The notes beneath the pieces are model-generated. The model made no database searches, was not told the DNA's origin, and was given only the letters and a program-made list of their open reading frames with translations. The position numbers and the translations under genes were made by a program. DNA of 64,000 nt from Liopterus haemorrhoidalis (lineage: Eukaryota; Arthropoda; Insecta; Coleoptera; Dytiscidae): the NCBI GenBank assembly GCA_963971575.1, contig OZ020616.1:21185713-21249712 (forward strand). The letters are read 5' to 3'. Positions 20,885 to 31,050 of the stretch are shown here, piece by piece (the first letter of the stretch is position 1; the number at the start of each line of letters is the position of its first letter).

Positions 20885-22215
20885 CAGTGACTGTATAAAG
20901 ACAGTGTGGCCATATGAACTGTAGCCGCCATGTTTATTCCAGATTTGTATTTGGTTATATGGAATAAATGTTAATATATCCTAATATATTATAATATTTC
21001 TTAAATTTTTAATAGTTTTACGTATTTATGTGTATATATATGTGAATATCAATTTATTGTTAAGAAAAAACATGTATACGATTCAACATTTATTAAGATA
21101 AATATTAAAATTGCCTACCGATGAAAGTATTTTTTTGATATGTTTGCAACATAAAAATAAAACAAATGAAAAAAATTCTTAAAAAATGACATGAAAGGAA
21201 ATAAAAGAGATATGTTTTTATTATTTTATAATTTTATTTGAGGACCTATAAAAACTAAAACATTTTTTTTATAAAAACGGGAGTTACATTTTAATTTGAA
21301 TATTTTAAATTTAAGAAAACAAGTTCAAACAGGACATTAGAGTTAGAATAAAAATATAGGAAAAAAATGATGATAAGGTTCTATAAAAATTAGAGAACCC
21401 AACATTTCTTTTTGGGAAAACGCATGTCTATATAAAAAAAAAAAAAATAGGATATTTTCATATTAAAAAAGAATAAGCAGAACATGTTATATACCCTGAG
21501 TTCAAAAAGAAATTACATAAGAGTTGGCTATGGAAAAATAAAATAATGTATACTACAAGCTTTATGTAACAATAAATAACTTATGACAACAAGAGTGATT
21601 TAATTAATTCAGTAAATTAATTCTAAAGCTTTCTGTTGACATTATTTTTATTTTCCATAGCCAACCTTTATGCAATTTCTTTTTGAACTCATGGTATAAA
21701 TGATATATTTATAAAGAAAACTGATGTATATATTTTCAATTATGCATTTATTCAAATAAAATTATGGTCAAGTGAAAAATAAAATGAAATCAGCATGGAA
21801 TAACATTAAAATTAATGAAAGTAAGTACTTCTTATAATTGTGAAGCCATCCATTGATTTATTGGCATAATGTTTTTTATGTTCATTTAGCCTTTTTTTCC
21901 CAGCAATTTTAAACCTAAACATAACAAAACGTTTCATTATTTTTAATTTTAATTTGTGACAATTTAAAATATGTGCAGTTTACATTATCTACATTACTCA
22001 TTACTCATCACAAACACAACAATATTCACTATTAAACGTCTATATATATATACGTATATTATTTGAAAATATCACTTAAATCTGTTGAAACACAAGCTAA
22101 ACACATGTAAACCATATATAATCTGTAACAAAGTTGGAAGAAATATGGCGGACTTCAGCTCGACCAATAGAAAATGAGACCATCGTATGGCCACACTGTC
22201 TTTATACAGTCACTG
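20885..22215. mobile_element. TA-flanked MITE family A, copy 2 (lacks the two later insertions)
   Basis: Same ends as copy 1, with TA at 20883-20884 and 22216-22217. It lacks the mariner and MITE B insertions, giving intact target sites near 21103 and 21549. It does contain MITE C. Confidence 0.92.
21494..21694. mobile_element. TA-flanked MITE family C, copy 2
   Basis: The 201-bp form without an insertion. The ends CCCTGAGTTCAAAAAGAAAT and its complement are flanked by TA. Confidence 0.82.
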
Positions 22216-22226
22216 TATATAAAATT

Positions 22227-22477
22227 ATTGAGAACTGACACGCTCGGATACGCTGGTCAAATATTGTACTACGCGACTGTAGTACTGTTTGAAATTATTA
22301 CATATGTTCTAGTGTTGATTTTTTGTTAGAACGTCGATAGATACATTTTCATAAAATAAAAATGTACTGTACTTAAATTAACCTGTTCCCTGTTAGCATA
22401 TTCACAGCTGAATACTAGACAATTCAGCTATATTGCCTTGTTTTACAGCTCCGCTAACGGTAATGTTACATCTCAAT
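22227..22477. repeat. Dispersed ~260-bp repeat, copy 1
   Basis: Closely similar to 33873-34141. The ends form a weak inverted repeat (ATTGAGAACTGACA and TGTTACATCTCAAT). A palindromic ACTACGCGACTGTAGTACT word lies near the left end. One end of the same family also appears at about 37986-38005 (ATTGAGAAGTGACATTACC). No target duplication is clear. Confidence 0.75.
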
Positions 22478-22866
22478 ATGAATAAATTTATTGTGCAATA
22501 TTTTATGAACTTGTTTTGCCGTTTTATCAACAAATAAGTGCACATATATTTAAATAACTTATAAAATAACTCAAATATATCCTCTAACGAAGTTAAAAAT
22601 TGAACGCCGTGGTTTTGGGATCTTAAATTTGTTTCCCTATTTCAAGAGCTTGGAATTTTATAAGCTAGAGCTTGTTCAACTCAGGGGTGTGTTAATAGAT
22701 AGGGAAAATTGGCAACACGAGTGACAAAGAGAGGTATATCGGACCTCTGCGGATAGGGCGGCGCAGAAGTCGAATTTTAGTCTTGTCATTTTAAAAATGA
22801 TTATAACCTTACATTTCGTTAACCCTACGTTGCCCGCGGCTCTAAATAGTGTCATATTTATCGCGG

Positions 22867-22881
22867 TGATCTGACAGATCA
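22867..22881. promoter_or_regulatory. piggyBac subterminal palindrome 1
   Basis: TGATCTGACAGATCA preceded by CGCGG, 44 bp from the left end. It matches three sites at the right end, and is probably a transposase-binding site. Confidence 0.65.
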
Positions 22882-24185
22882 TGTAAACAAAAAAAATAGG
22901 CGAATCAAACTTTTTAGAACCTGACGACCTACTGAAGGGTTTGAAAGGATAAATGATTCACCAAATAATATTTTTAGTAAGTACCTTATAATAATATTGA
23001 ACAAAAGCAAACTTACAATATTTTTTCATAATAAAGAGCCAAAATACTTGAAAAAAAACTCAAAAATAATTATCCATACAAAAATGTACCAAAAACAATT
23101 CTAAACTTCTAAATGAACTTTACAAAAAGCTAACTTACAATAAAATGCTTAAAAGAAAACAATTATTCACTATCAGAGCTACCGTCTGCGTCCTCAAAAC
23201 AATCACTTTTGCATCTCATTCTAGAATGTTCCAGACATAGCGGTCTGCAACACACATGGCATTTGTATTTTGTAAGGCGCCTCTTCTTTACTACTTTGCA
23301 TGGAACGCAGTCCAATCTTCTTTGATCGGTTTGCTCCTCAGGTTGCTTATTAGTTGAAGTGGTTGTAGAATTGTCCGAATGACGCCTTTTTAGTCCTCGG
23401 GAAATATGTATAGGTAGCCCTGTGTTCCTGCTCCTTCTTCTATCAAGATGTTCTTGCATCAGTGAAACTGCAAGATTCCATAAAAATGTTCTTCTGTTTT
23501 TTATTTTATTTTTGTTGCCTGTGTACAAAATTTGGCTATTTATGCCTGCCGTGTTCAACATTGAGAAAAACACTACCATTGGCCAGCGTTTTGTAGCTCT
23601 AGATACATCATATGCGGCACTCATCTGGTCTATGATATCTACTCCGCATTTTGTTCTATTGTAGAAAGTTATTATTTCGGGTTTTTTGTTATCACCCGTC
23701 TCTTCATCAATTGTGTCATCAAAGTGCTGACTTGACAAAAGGAATACATTTTTCTTTGGCTTGGGAATATAGGAAATTAATGTTGCTTCCTTCTGAAAAG
23801 CAAACATCGAGGATTTTTCTTCTCTTTGTTTACTTTTGAAACACTTTGGTATCTGTGGTTTATTTGACCTCAGAGTTCCCTACTATGGAAATTTTGATGT
23901 CTTTCAATTCGTTTATAAGGCCATAGCTAGTAAAACAGTTATCCACTGTTAAATTTCTTCCAGAATTTCTTATAGGAAGCACCAGACGTTTCACGACTTC
24001 AGATGGTGAGTTATCTAAAGCAAAAGGCCCATCAGGCTGGGTTCCCGCGTAAATTTCCAAATTGTAGGTATATGGGATCCTGGCGTCAGTTAGTGAACAA
24101 AATTTCAATCCATATCTTGCAGGTTTTTTTGGGTTGTATTGCCGAAAAATACATCTGCCTCTAAAGCCAACCAACATTTCGTCGA

Positions 24186-24315
24186 TGTAATGATATAGTA
24201 AGTCATGAAAACATTAGGATGACGTTGTCAGAGGTTGTCAAGAAAATAATATAAAATAGTTTTGGTTGTTAATATTGATGTAAAATAATAATAATATATT
24301 TTAATAAACATTACA
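24186..24315 (+). repeat. 5' LTR (130 bp)
   Basis: Starts TGTAATGATATAGTAAGTCA and ends AACATTACA. The gag-pol ATG shares its A with the last base of the LTR. The sequence just inside (TGGTGTCAGGTGA) is where a tRNA primer would bind, but I cannot assign the tRNA. Confidence 0.93.
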
Positions 24316-27300
24316 TGGTGTCAGGTGATAACACTATGAATTCAGGAGATAGTAATAGTAGTAAAAAGATTTGTGCTATCAATGGAATAGACGCACCGTC
24401 GAATTTTGGTTTCATACCAGAGGAGTGGCCAAAATGGTTCAAAAGGTGGAATCGATACAAGATCATAAGTGGTCTCGATAAAATGGATGAAAGCTACCAA
24501 GTGGCTAGTTTTATATATTTAATGGGCGACAAAGCGGAGGATATAATGGATTCGTTCAAATTAGAAGAGGTAGATAAAAATAATTATATCAAGGTTACAC
24601 AAGCTTTTGAAAATCATTTTATTATCAAGCATAACGTAGTATATGATAGAGCTAAATTTAACACTAGGATACAACAAGACGATGAGAGTGTCGAAGAATT
24701 TGTAACAGAACTACATCGCTTGGCATCCAAATGTAATTATGGTGTTTTAGAGCCAGAGCTTATTAGAGATAGACTCATAGTAGGGTTAAAAGACATAAAA
24801 GTTGGCCAGTCATTGGAGCTCAAGTCAGATATAACATTAGAAAAAGCAATAGAGAAAGCCAGGCAGGCAGAAACAGTGAAGAAACATGAAGGGTTACTAA
24901 GACATCGTAACAATGGAGAGGAAAAAGTAATAAATGCGGTAAAGCTAAGGAAGGATAATCAGAGGAACTATCAAAATTATCAACGGAAAAGAAATGGCGT
25001 GCAAAATCAAGAAAATGGAAAATTTCCCTGTTATAAATGTGGTAAAATGACACATAAATTTGGACGGTGTCCTGCAAGAGAGGCTACATGTTTTATATGT
25101 AAAAAAGTTGGTCATTTTGCTCCGATGTGCAGAAGGAGAAAACTAGAAGATATATTAGAAGAAAATTATAAAGATTCTGATTCTGATGAATCTTGTTTTG
25201 TTGATGTTGTTACTGGAGGAGACGGTACGCCATGGAGAACAAAAATTAAGTTAGATGGTACAGTAATTAACTTTAAAATTGATACAGCAGCAGATGTAAC
25301 GATAATTCCGAGAAATGTATACTTGAAAATTTTCAAGCATAAGAAATTACGAAACACAAAAAAAAAGTTTTTTGGTGCAGGTCAAAATGAAATTTTTACC
25401 GATGGGAGCATGATTTGTGAACTGCGGTATGGAAAAAAGATGATTCAAGAAAAAGTATATGTAGTCAACATGTTGAATGAGCCATTATTAGGTAGGCCTG
25501 CTTTAAAGAAATTGGAAATGATTGCATTTCTTGAGAATTTAGAAACAACGAAAGAGATTACGAATATATTCCCCAGTTTGTTCAAAAACAAATTAGGAAA
25601 ACTAAAGGGAGAATATGACGTTAAATTGAAAGAAAATGCTGAGCCTTTTGCTGTAAGTTCAAGTAGGCGCGTTCCTATTCCCCTGCGTGAGAAACTAAGA
25701 AATGAAATTGACAGGATGCTGCAAGATGATATTATAGCACCAGTCACAGAGGCAACAGAATGGTGTGCTCCGATTGTTTTGGTGGCTAAAAAAGAAGCAG
25801 GTGAGATTAGATTATGTACAGATTTTACTCAACTAAACAAATTTTTAATTAGAGAAAGATTAATTCTACCATCTGTTGATGAGACTTTAGCAAAAATAGG
25901 TAATGCTAAAGTTTTTTCAAAATTAGATGCAAAATGTGGGTTTTGGCATATTCCCTTATCAAAAAAATCTTGCAAATTAACGACATTTATAACTCCTTTT
26001 GGGAGATATTATTATAAACGTTTACCCTTTGGAGTGTCTTCAGGACCGGAACATTTTCATAAGCGAGTAGGCCAAATAATTGATCGTCTTGATGGAGTAG
26101 TACATCATATAGATGATATTTTGATATTTGGAAAAAATCAAGAGGAGCACAATAAAAATTTATTCAAAGTTTGTAGGAAACTAGAAGAAGCTGGTATTGT
26201 ACTGAATAAAAAAAAATGTGAGTTTAATGTTTGCAAAGTAAAGTTTCTAGGCTACGTGATAAGTGGTAATGGATTGGAGATAGATGAAGCTAAATTTAAA
26301 GCCATACGTGATTTACCAGCTCCTACAAATTTAAAAGAATTAAGAAGATTTTTGGGTATGTATAATTATTTAATAAAATTTGTACCTAAATTAGCTGATG
26401 TAAATAAGCCGATAAGAGAATTGCTAAGGAAAAATACTGAATTTATTTGGAATGATATGCACAATAAAACATTTGAACGTTTAAAACAGCTCTTGATGCA
26501 GGCGCCAGTACTCGCAAATTATGATGTGAATAAAGATACACGGTTATCAGCTGATGCCTCAAGTTATGGTATTGGGGCTACTTTAGAGCAAAAACAGAAT
26601 AATGGAATTTGGCGACCTACTATGTATATCTCGAGAGCCCTAACTGACACAGAAATGTTTTATGCACAAATAGAAAAAGAGGCGTTGGCAATAACATGGG
26701 CTTGTGAACGATTGTACTGTTTTTTAATTGGTAAGAAGTTTGCCATTAACACTGATCATCTGCCATTAATTAGAATATTCACAGATAAACCAATAAATGA
26801 GTTAACAGCTCGATTGCAGAGATTCAGAATGCGAATGATGCAATTCACCTATGACATTAAACATGTTCCAGGGAAAAGTTTTTATGTAGCAGACGCTTTA
26901 TCCCGTGCACCAGTAAAATCTGTTGAAACTAGCAAAGAAAAACTGAAAAGAAATCTAGTTGAAAATCAGATAAATTGTGTTGTACAAAATTTACCAATTT
27001 CAGATTTAAGAGTTAGAAGAATAAAGGAAACACAAGATTTGGATGAAACTTGTGGTAATATTAGACAATGTATTACAGCTGGTTGGGAAAACAGTCCTGA
27101 CAAACTGCAAGGGTTTAAAATTTATAAAGATGAATTATATTATTCAAAAGAAGGCATAATTTTAAAGGGGAATAGGTTATTCATTCCTAAAACGATGAGG
27201 AAAGAAGTTTTAAGCAAATTACATGATGGACACAATGGAATTGCGAAGTCGAGGCGTTTGGCTAAAATGACTGTTTGGTGGCCAAATATTAATACTGACA

Positions 27301-28337
27301 TTGAAAATATGATCAAGGATTGTAAAATATGTTTAAAATTACGAAAAAATTCAACTGAGCCTTTAATGTCAACTAAATTGCCCTCTTTACCATGGCAAGA
27401 ATTAGCAACTGATATTTTTACTTACAATGGAAGTAATTACATTGTTATTCAAGATTATTTTTCAAAATTTATTGAATGCAAGAAATTAAGAAATTTAATG
27501 AGTGAAGAAATTATTAGAATATTCAAAGAAATATTTTCACGGCATGGAATTCCAGAACTGTTGAGATGTGATAATGGAACACAACTAGTATCAGAAAAAG
27601 TAAAAAGATTTGCAGAGAAAAATGCTTTCAAAATTATAACTAGCAGCCCACATTTTCCTAGATCTAATGGTCAAGCTGAAAAGGCAGTACAGATTTCTAA
27701 GAATATAATTAAGAGTGGGGAAGGTAATTTAGGATTTCTGTTCTATAATGCAGCACCTTTAGAGTCAGGTTACTCTCCAGCTGAATTGCTTATGGGGCGA
27801 AAACTTCGAACGACGATTCCAATTTTACGAAAAAATCTTGTACCCAAACTTCCAAATTATAAAAAATTCAAGGAAAATGAAGAAAAATTAAAATTAAGAC
27901 AAGCTAAAAATTTCAATAATAGACACAGAATTCAAGAAAGACAAGAATTGGAACCAGGTAGAATAGTATGGGTCGAAGATAGAGATTCAGAATACAAAAT
28001 AACAGAAAAAGCAGGAACACCCCGTTCTTATTGGTTAGAAAATGAATCTGGTAGTAAAATTAGAAGAAACAAAAGTGTTCTTAAACCTTTACCAGAAACT
28101 GGCGAAAAGCAAAAAATTGAAGACAACACCGGAGATAATAATGATGATAAACAAGTAAAGCCAGTAAATAACGAGGAAAATAATGAGAAAAATGAAGTTG
28201 AGAAAACAGAAGAAGAAGCTAAGCAGCCTGTAAGAAGAAGCGAACGAATTGATGAGAAAACAAAAGAAGCTAAGCAGCCTTTAAGAAGAAGCGAACGAAT
28301 TAAGAAGAAAGAAAATCATCATTGCACAAAGAGCTAG
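24315..28337 (+). CDS. Gag-pol polyprotein, Ty3/gypsy
   Basis: 1340 codons with no interruption. Approximate residue positions: gag domain with WPKWFKRWNRY near 33; CCHC knuckles at 238 (CYKCGKMTHKFGRC) and 258 (CFICKKVGHFAPMC); aspartic protease with DTAADVTIIP near 320; reverse transcriptase from about 450, with CTDFTQLN at 500 and HIDDIL near 597 replacing the usual YxDD; RNase H with DASSYGIGATL near 746 and TDHLPL near 814; integrase zinc region (HDGHNG to CKICLK) at 968-1006, then catalytic D in ATDIF (about 1031), D in CDNG (about 1085) and E in GQAEKA (about 1120). The tail is Lys/Glu-rich with a duplicated RRSERI motif. All catalytic residues are visible. Gag and pol are fused in one frame, so no frameshift is needed. 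The protein resembles K02A2.6-like gypsy polyproteins. Confidence 0.94.
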   Translation: MVSGDNTMNSGDSNSSKKICAINGIDAPSNFGFIPEEWPKWFKRWNRYKIISGLDKMDESYQVASFIYLMGDKAEDIMDSFKLEEVDKNNYIKVTQAFENHFIIKHNVVYDRAKFNTRIQQDDESVEEFVTELHRLASKCNYGVLEPELIRDRLIVGLKDIKVGQSLELKSDITLEKAIEKARQAETVKKHEGLLRHRNNGEEKVINAVKLRKDNQRNYQNYQRKRNGVQNQENGKFPCYKCGKMTHKFGRCPAREATCFICKKVGHFAPMCRRRKLEDILEENYKDSDSDESCFVDVVTGGDGTPWRTKIKLDGTVINFKIDTAADVTIIPRNVYLKIFKHKKLRNTKKKFFGAGQNEIFTDGSMICELRYGKKMIQEKVYVVNMLNEPLLGRPALKKLEMIAFLENLETTKEITNIFPSLFKNKLGKLKGEYDVKLKENAEPFAVSSSRRVPIPLREKLRNEIDRMLQDDIIAPVTEATEWCAPIVLVAKKEAGEIRLCTDFTQLNKFLIRERLILPSVDETLAKIGNAKVFSKLDAKCGFWHIPLSKKSCKLTTFITPFGRYYYKRLPFGVSSGPEHFHKRVGQIIDRLDGVVHHIDDILIFGKNQEEHNKNLFKVCRKLEEAGIVLNKKKCEFNVCKVKFLGYVISGNGLEIDEAKFKAIRDLPAPTNLKELRRFLGMYNYLIKFVPKLADVNKPIRELLRKNTEFIWNDMHNKTFERLKQLLMQAPVLANYDVNKDTRLSADASSYGIGATLEQKQNNGIWRPTMYISRALTDTEMFYAQIEKEALAITWACERLYCFLIGKKFAINTDHLPLIRIFTDKPINELTARLQRFRMRMMQFTYDIKHVPGKSFYVADALSRAPVKSVETSKEKLKRNLVENQINCVVQNLPISDLRVRRIKETQDLDETCGNIRQCITAGWENSPDKLQGFKIYKDELYYSKEGIILKGNRLFIPKTMRKEVLSKLHDGHNGIAKSRRLAKMTVWWPNINTDIENMIKDCKICLKLRKNSTEPLMSTKLPSLPWQELATDIFTYNGSNYIVIQDYFSKFIECKKLRNLMSEEIIRIFKEIFSRHGIPELLRCDNGTQLVSEKVKRFAEKNAFKIITSSPHFPRSNGQAEKAVQISKNIIKSGEGNLGFLFYNAAPLESGYSPAELLMGRKLRTTIPILRKNLVPKLPNYKKFKENEEKLKLRQAKNFNNRHRIQERQELEPGRIVWVEDRDSEYKITEKAGTPRSYWLENESGSKIRRNKSVLKPLPETGEKQKIEDNTGDNNDDKQVKPVNNEENNEKNEVEKTEEEAKQPVRRSERIDEKTKEAKQPLRRSERIKKKENHHCTKS

Positions 28338-28392
28338 ATTTTAGCAAAATATTTTATTTAAATTGTTTTTTATTTTGTTACAGAAGGGGAGA

Positions 28393-28522
28393 TGTAATGA
28401 TATAGTAAGTCATGAAAACATTAGGATGACGTTGTCAGAGGTTGTCAAGAAAATAATATAAAATAGTTTTGGTTGTTAATATTGATGTAAAATAATAATA
28501 ATATATTTTAATAAACATTACA
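28393..28522 (+). repeat. 3' LTR (130 bp)
   Basis: No difference from the 5' LTR was seen on reading. The purine tract lies at 28381-28392. Confidence 0.93.
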
Positions 28523-29044
28523 GTCGATGGTGACGTTTTCTCCAGGACTATACCATTTTGAACAGTTTTCAACGTATCTTTCAAAACAGTCTCTAACTGC
28601 TGCAAGCCGGTCGTATTTTCGTCTATCTTGCCTTGTGTCGTAGTCGTCAAACCGTAAACAGCGAATCAAAAATCGGAATCGATTTATGCCCATAGTAAGT
28701 CTGAAAATCTCGACACCATCCCCTTTCGTACTATAGAGTTCTTCTAAATCCAACTTTGATGCGTTTGATAATTTTCTTATTTTTCAACTTATGGGCAAAA
28801 TAATAATCGTCATCATACCCATCACTTTCACTTCCTGATGAATCGGATTCATTTTTGTCACTTTCAATATCTGAACTAATACCTTGTTCGGAAGCATCTT
28901 CATCGGTGTCTGTTTCTTCTTCACCTGGAACTTGATTTTCCTCATCATCTTCCTCGTTCAGCATTCGCATTATCTCGTCTATATCAGCCTCATTTTGTAG
29001 TGAAAAACGATCCATAGTGAATTGAATACAAGTATGGCACGCGG

Positions 29045-29059
29045 TGATCTGTGAGATCA
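29045..29059. promoter_or_regulatory. piggyBac subterminal palindrome 2
   Basis: TGATCTGTGAGATCA preceded by GCGG, in the right subterminal region. Confidence 0.65.
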
Positions 29060-29197
29060 GAAACCATTTTTACTATCACCACAGCAAAATAAAAATAAAA
29101 AAACTTCAATAGGGTCTTTTCTCATATACTTGTAACAAAAAGAATTAAGTAAATCAAGAAAATAAATATCACGAAAAACTTACGATCTTTGTCGCGG

Positions 29198-29212
29198 TGA
29201 TCTAATAGATCA
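29198..29212. promoter_or_regulatory. piggyBac subterminal palindrome 3
   Basis: TGATCTAATAGATCA preceded by CGCGG. The arms are conserved while the three centre bases vary between sites. Confidence 0.65.
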
Positions 29213-29356
29213 AAAATTAATATAAAAGAACTCTGAAGAGTTTGGTGAACACCATAACACTACCAACTCACTCCTATATGAATGCTAGGAAGCTACTAAT
29301 AGGCTTGATTCAGTGCTGCCAATCACATCAGTTTGGCAACTAAAAATATACTTTTC

Positions 29357-29371
29357 TGATCTGTCAGATCA
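29357..29371. promoter_or_regulatory. piggyBac subterminal palindrome 4
   Basis: TGATCTGTCAGATCA followed by GCCGCG, next to the right terminal repeat. Its CGCGG flank faces the opposite way from the other three. Confidence 0.65.
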
Positions 29372-29711
29372 GCCGCGTGTAACGGAGGGTTAAAACGTTC
29401 GTAACGGGCAGTTGTGATATTTTTAAAATATTGTTTTGTAAGTGTTATAAACTGTGTTTGGACTAATAATGGTACTACCTGGACGTACATAATATGGCTG
29501 TTGTGTGCCCGAATGTAATAATATGTATTTTCATAACGTTACTGATGGTGACTACACTAACAAACATTTTTTTGTATGCCCAAAAGTGCTGAAAGATAAA
29601 GTCTTTGGTTAAAGTCTTTTGAAAACATTAAGTCCTCGTAAACAATTATGTTACAATATAAATCGCAATCAGTGATCACAAATATGTAAGTTACGGCAAA
29701 CTATTAAGAAA

Positions 29712-29945
29712 ATGAAAACATCACATGTGGGTAAGTTAATGGAGACGGAAGCATTTCAGAATTTAATAAATTGTCTGAGCCCTACAGTTGCTTCATTTAT
29801 AGTCTCAATTTAAAAATGCTGCTAAAAAATTACTATCATATTCTTTAAAAGATGAAGCATTTTACCTAGCACTTCATAAAAAATAGCCCAAAATGCTACA
29901 AATTTCTTCAAAATTTTATGATCATGTCATCCAAATCCACTATTA
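29712..29945 (+). pseudogene. P/THAP9-like transposase relic
   Basis: Starting at ATG 29712 the frame reads MKTSHVGKLMETEAFQNL and PTVASFIVS before a stop. A shifted frame continues with QFKNAAKKLLSYSLKDEAFYLALHKK, a stop, then PKMLQISSKFY. The segment resembles the N-terminal domain after the THAP and coiled-coil region of P-type transposases, where a short KALALxxKSPxxY motif is typical. An upstream stretch near 29480-29590 may be a decayed THAP segment. One frameshift and at least one stop make it non-functional. Assignment rests on eye-level similarity only. Confidence 0.42.
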
Positions 29946-30136
29946 TAAAATCTTTGCATAATATACCTTTTAATTTTGGCATTAATAAATTATTTTTTGA
30001 TAAATTATCTACTAGGCATAACTCAATAATTTATTTAATTTGCCTAATTTATTTAAATTAATTTAATTAAGTATGCTTTTTATGCCTGCGTCTGCGATTT
30101 CCGACATGTCATCATGTAATATCAGGATACATCGCA

Positions 30137-30162
30137 CTGATGAGAACCAAATAGTTCGAAAC
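30137..30162 (+). ncRNA. Hammerhead-ribozyme-like motif 1
   Basis: CTGATGA is followed by a short stem (GAAC...GTTC) and then GAAAC, the two conserved boxes of a hammerhead around helix II. The flanking helix I and III and the cleavage triplet are not clear. Such motifs are common in Penelope-like and other retroelement relics. Confidence 0.4.
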
Positions 30163-30825
30163 GCTTGCATAAATTGTTAAATACTGATTTGAAATTCCCG
30201 CCACGAGCGACAAATGCAGTTTAGTACTGCCTGACGCTACCATGTCGCTCGCGCTCGTGTTGCCAATTTCTAACATGGGACTAACACCTCTGATACTGTA
30301 CTCTGTGGTTCAACTTAACTTCAGCACAGGGTATCATAAATTACGTCATCAATTCTGCGCGAGAAAACAGCTGATCATGGGTGCATTCGAGTTGTGATAT
30401 TCTGTGAGTTGTACAGAGTAGAGCGAGCGCTGAACGAACAGTTGATGGTGACGTCATGAATAGAGCACTTACGGAGCGAGCGTTCTTGTCACGTAATGTT
30501 TATAAAATCTAACCCTACAATTTTAGGCGGCGTTTTTACTGTCAGATTAGTTCACGTCAGTCATGAATCAAAATTATATACATCGGTTTTTCGCTGATTT
30601 TTTTTTTCAATGATGAAGAAATAAAATTAATTAAAAATTAAATAGTAATTAATGAATTAATTTAATGAATTTTTTCCATTTTAATTTTATGCACGGAGTA
30701 TTTTAATAATTTTTTTGCTGTTTACAGAACGTCACAAATACATAAAATGGCCGTACTCTGTAGCCATAGACAAATAACAATATTATTTGTCTTGATTAGA
30801 TGAGTTACGTCCGTAAGTTAGTAAT

Positions 30826-31050
30826 TATAGTTGAAGGTAATGGGATTCGGACCAGTCATGATAAGCTTATCTCTGAGTTCAATACCGGACAATATGATGT
30901 GTTCGTTATTAATTTTACAATTGTTATTTTATTTCGTGACTATTAACTAAGCTCTGATGAAGATTTAAAATAAAAATCGAAACGTTAGCGAAGTTAATAA
31001 ATTTGTTTTTATTTTCTGACTGGTCCGAATCCCATTACCTTCAACTATAA
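30826..31050. mobile_element. Inverted-repeat unit inside element F
   Basis: Perfect inverted repeats of about 34 bp (TTATAGTTGAAGGTAATGGG...) bound a 225-bp unit. ATATTATTTGTCT occurs on both sides but not adjacent, so no target duplication is claimed. It contains hammerhead-like motif 2. Confidence 0.68.
30954..30983 (+). ncRNA. Hammerhead-ribozyme-like motif 2
   Basis: CTGATGA, a stem II (GATTT...AAATC) and GAAAC are in the right order. ATTAACT upstream and AGTTAAT downstream can pair as an outer helix. The third helix and cleavage site do not fit the consensus well, so activity is uncertain. Confidence 0.45.

Larger units (their letters stand above)
24186..28522 (+). mobile_element. Young Ty3/gypsy element inserted in piggyBac
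   Basis: Two 130-bp LTRs (TGTAATGATA...AACATTACA), identical by eye, flank a single open frame. The 5-bp duplication GTCGA lies at 24181-24185 and 28523-28527. A purine tract AGAAGGGGAGA precedes the 3' LTR. LTRs this short are unusual but occur in gypsy elements. Identical LTRs and an unbroken gag-pol imply a recent insertion. Confidence 0.96.
23163..29015 (-). pseudogene. piggyBac transposase, split by a gypsy insertion
   Basis: Read on the minus strand from an ATG at 29015: an acidic N-terminus, then a jump at about 28745 into DLEELYSTKGDGVEIFRLTM, meaning that roughly the first 100 residues of the catalytic region are deleted with a frame change. The frame reaches VTIDE at 28528, where the gypsy element begins, and resumes at 24185 with EMLVGFRGRC. 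Catalytic aspartates are visible in IDEM, VDNCFTS and CGVDIIDQM. A single extra G near 23880 shifts the frame before KSKQREEKSS. The C-terminus has the Cys/His-rich domain (CVPCK, CHVCCRPLCLEH) that binds the element ends in this family. Breaks: one insertion, one deletion, one frameshift. Confidence 0.9.
22823..29389 (-). mobile_element. piggyBac element (interrupted)
   Basis: TTAA flanks both ends (22819-22822 and 29390-29393). The terminal repeats start CCCTACGTTGCCCGCGGCT on the left and CCCTCCGTTACACGCGGCT in reverse on the right. Without the gypsy element at 24186-28522 it is about 2.2 kb. It encodes a broken transposase on the minus strand and has four subterminal palindromes. Confidence 0.94.
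22682..30307 (+). mobile_element. P-like element carrying a piggyBac insertion
   Basis: GTTCAACT is duplicated at 22674-22681 and 30308-30315, an 8-bp duplication as in P and hAT elements. Inner inverted repeats pair over about 40 bp (CAGGGGTGTG...TTGGCAACACGAG on the left, CAGAGGTGTTAG...TTGGCAACACGAG in reverse on the right, ending at 30292). The right end has about 15 extra bases outside the paired region. A transposase relic at 29712-29945 suggests the P/THAP9 class. Confidence 0.6.

Noticed and set aside
30292..30307. Placing the right end of the P-like element at the end of the paired repeat (30292)
   Set aside because: The 8-bp GTTCAACT duplication, supported by the split repeat of element F, puts the boundary at 30307.
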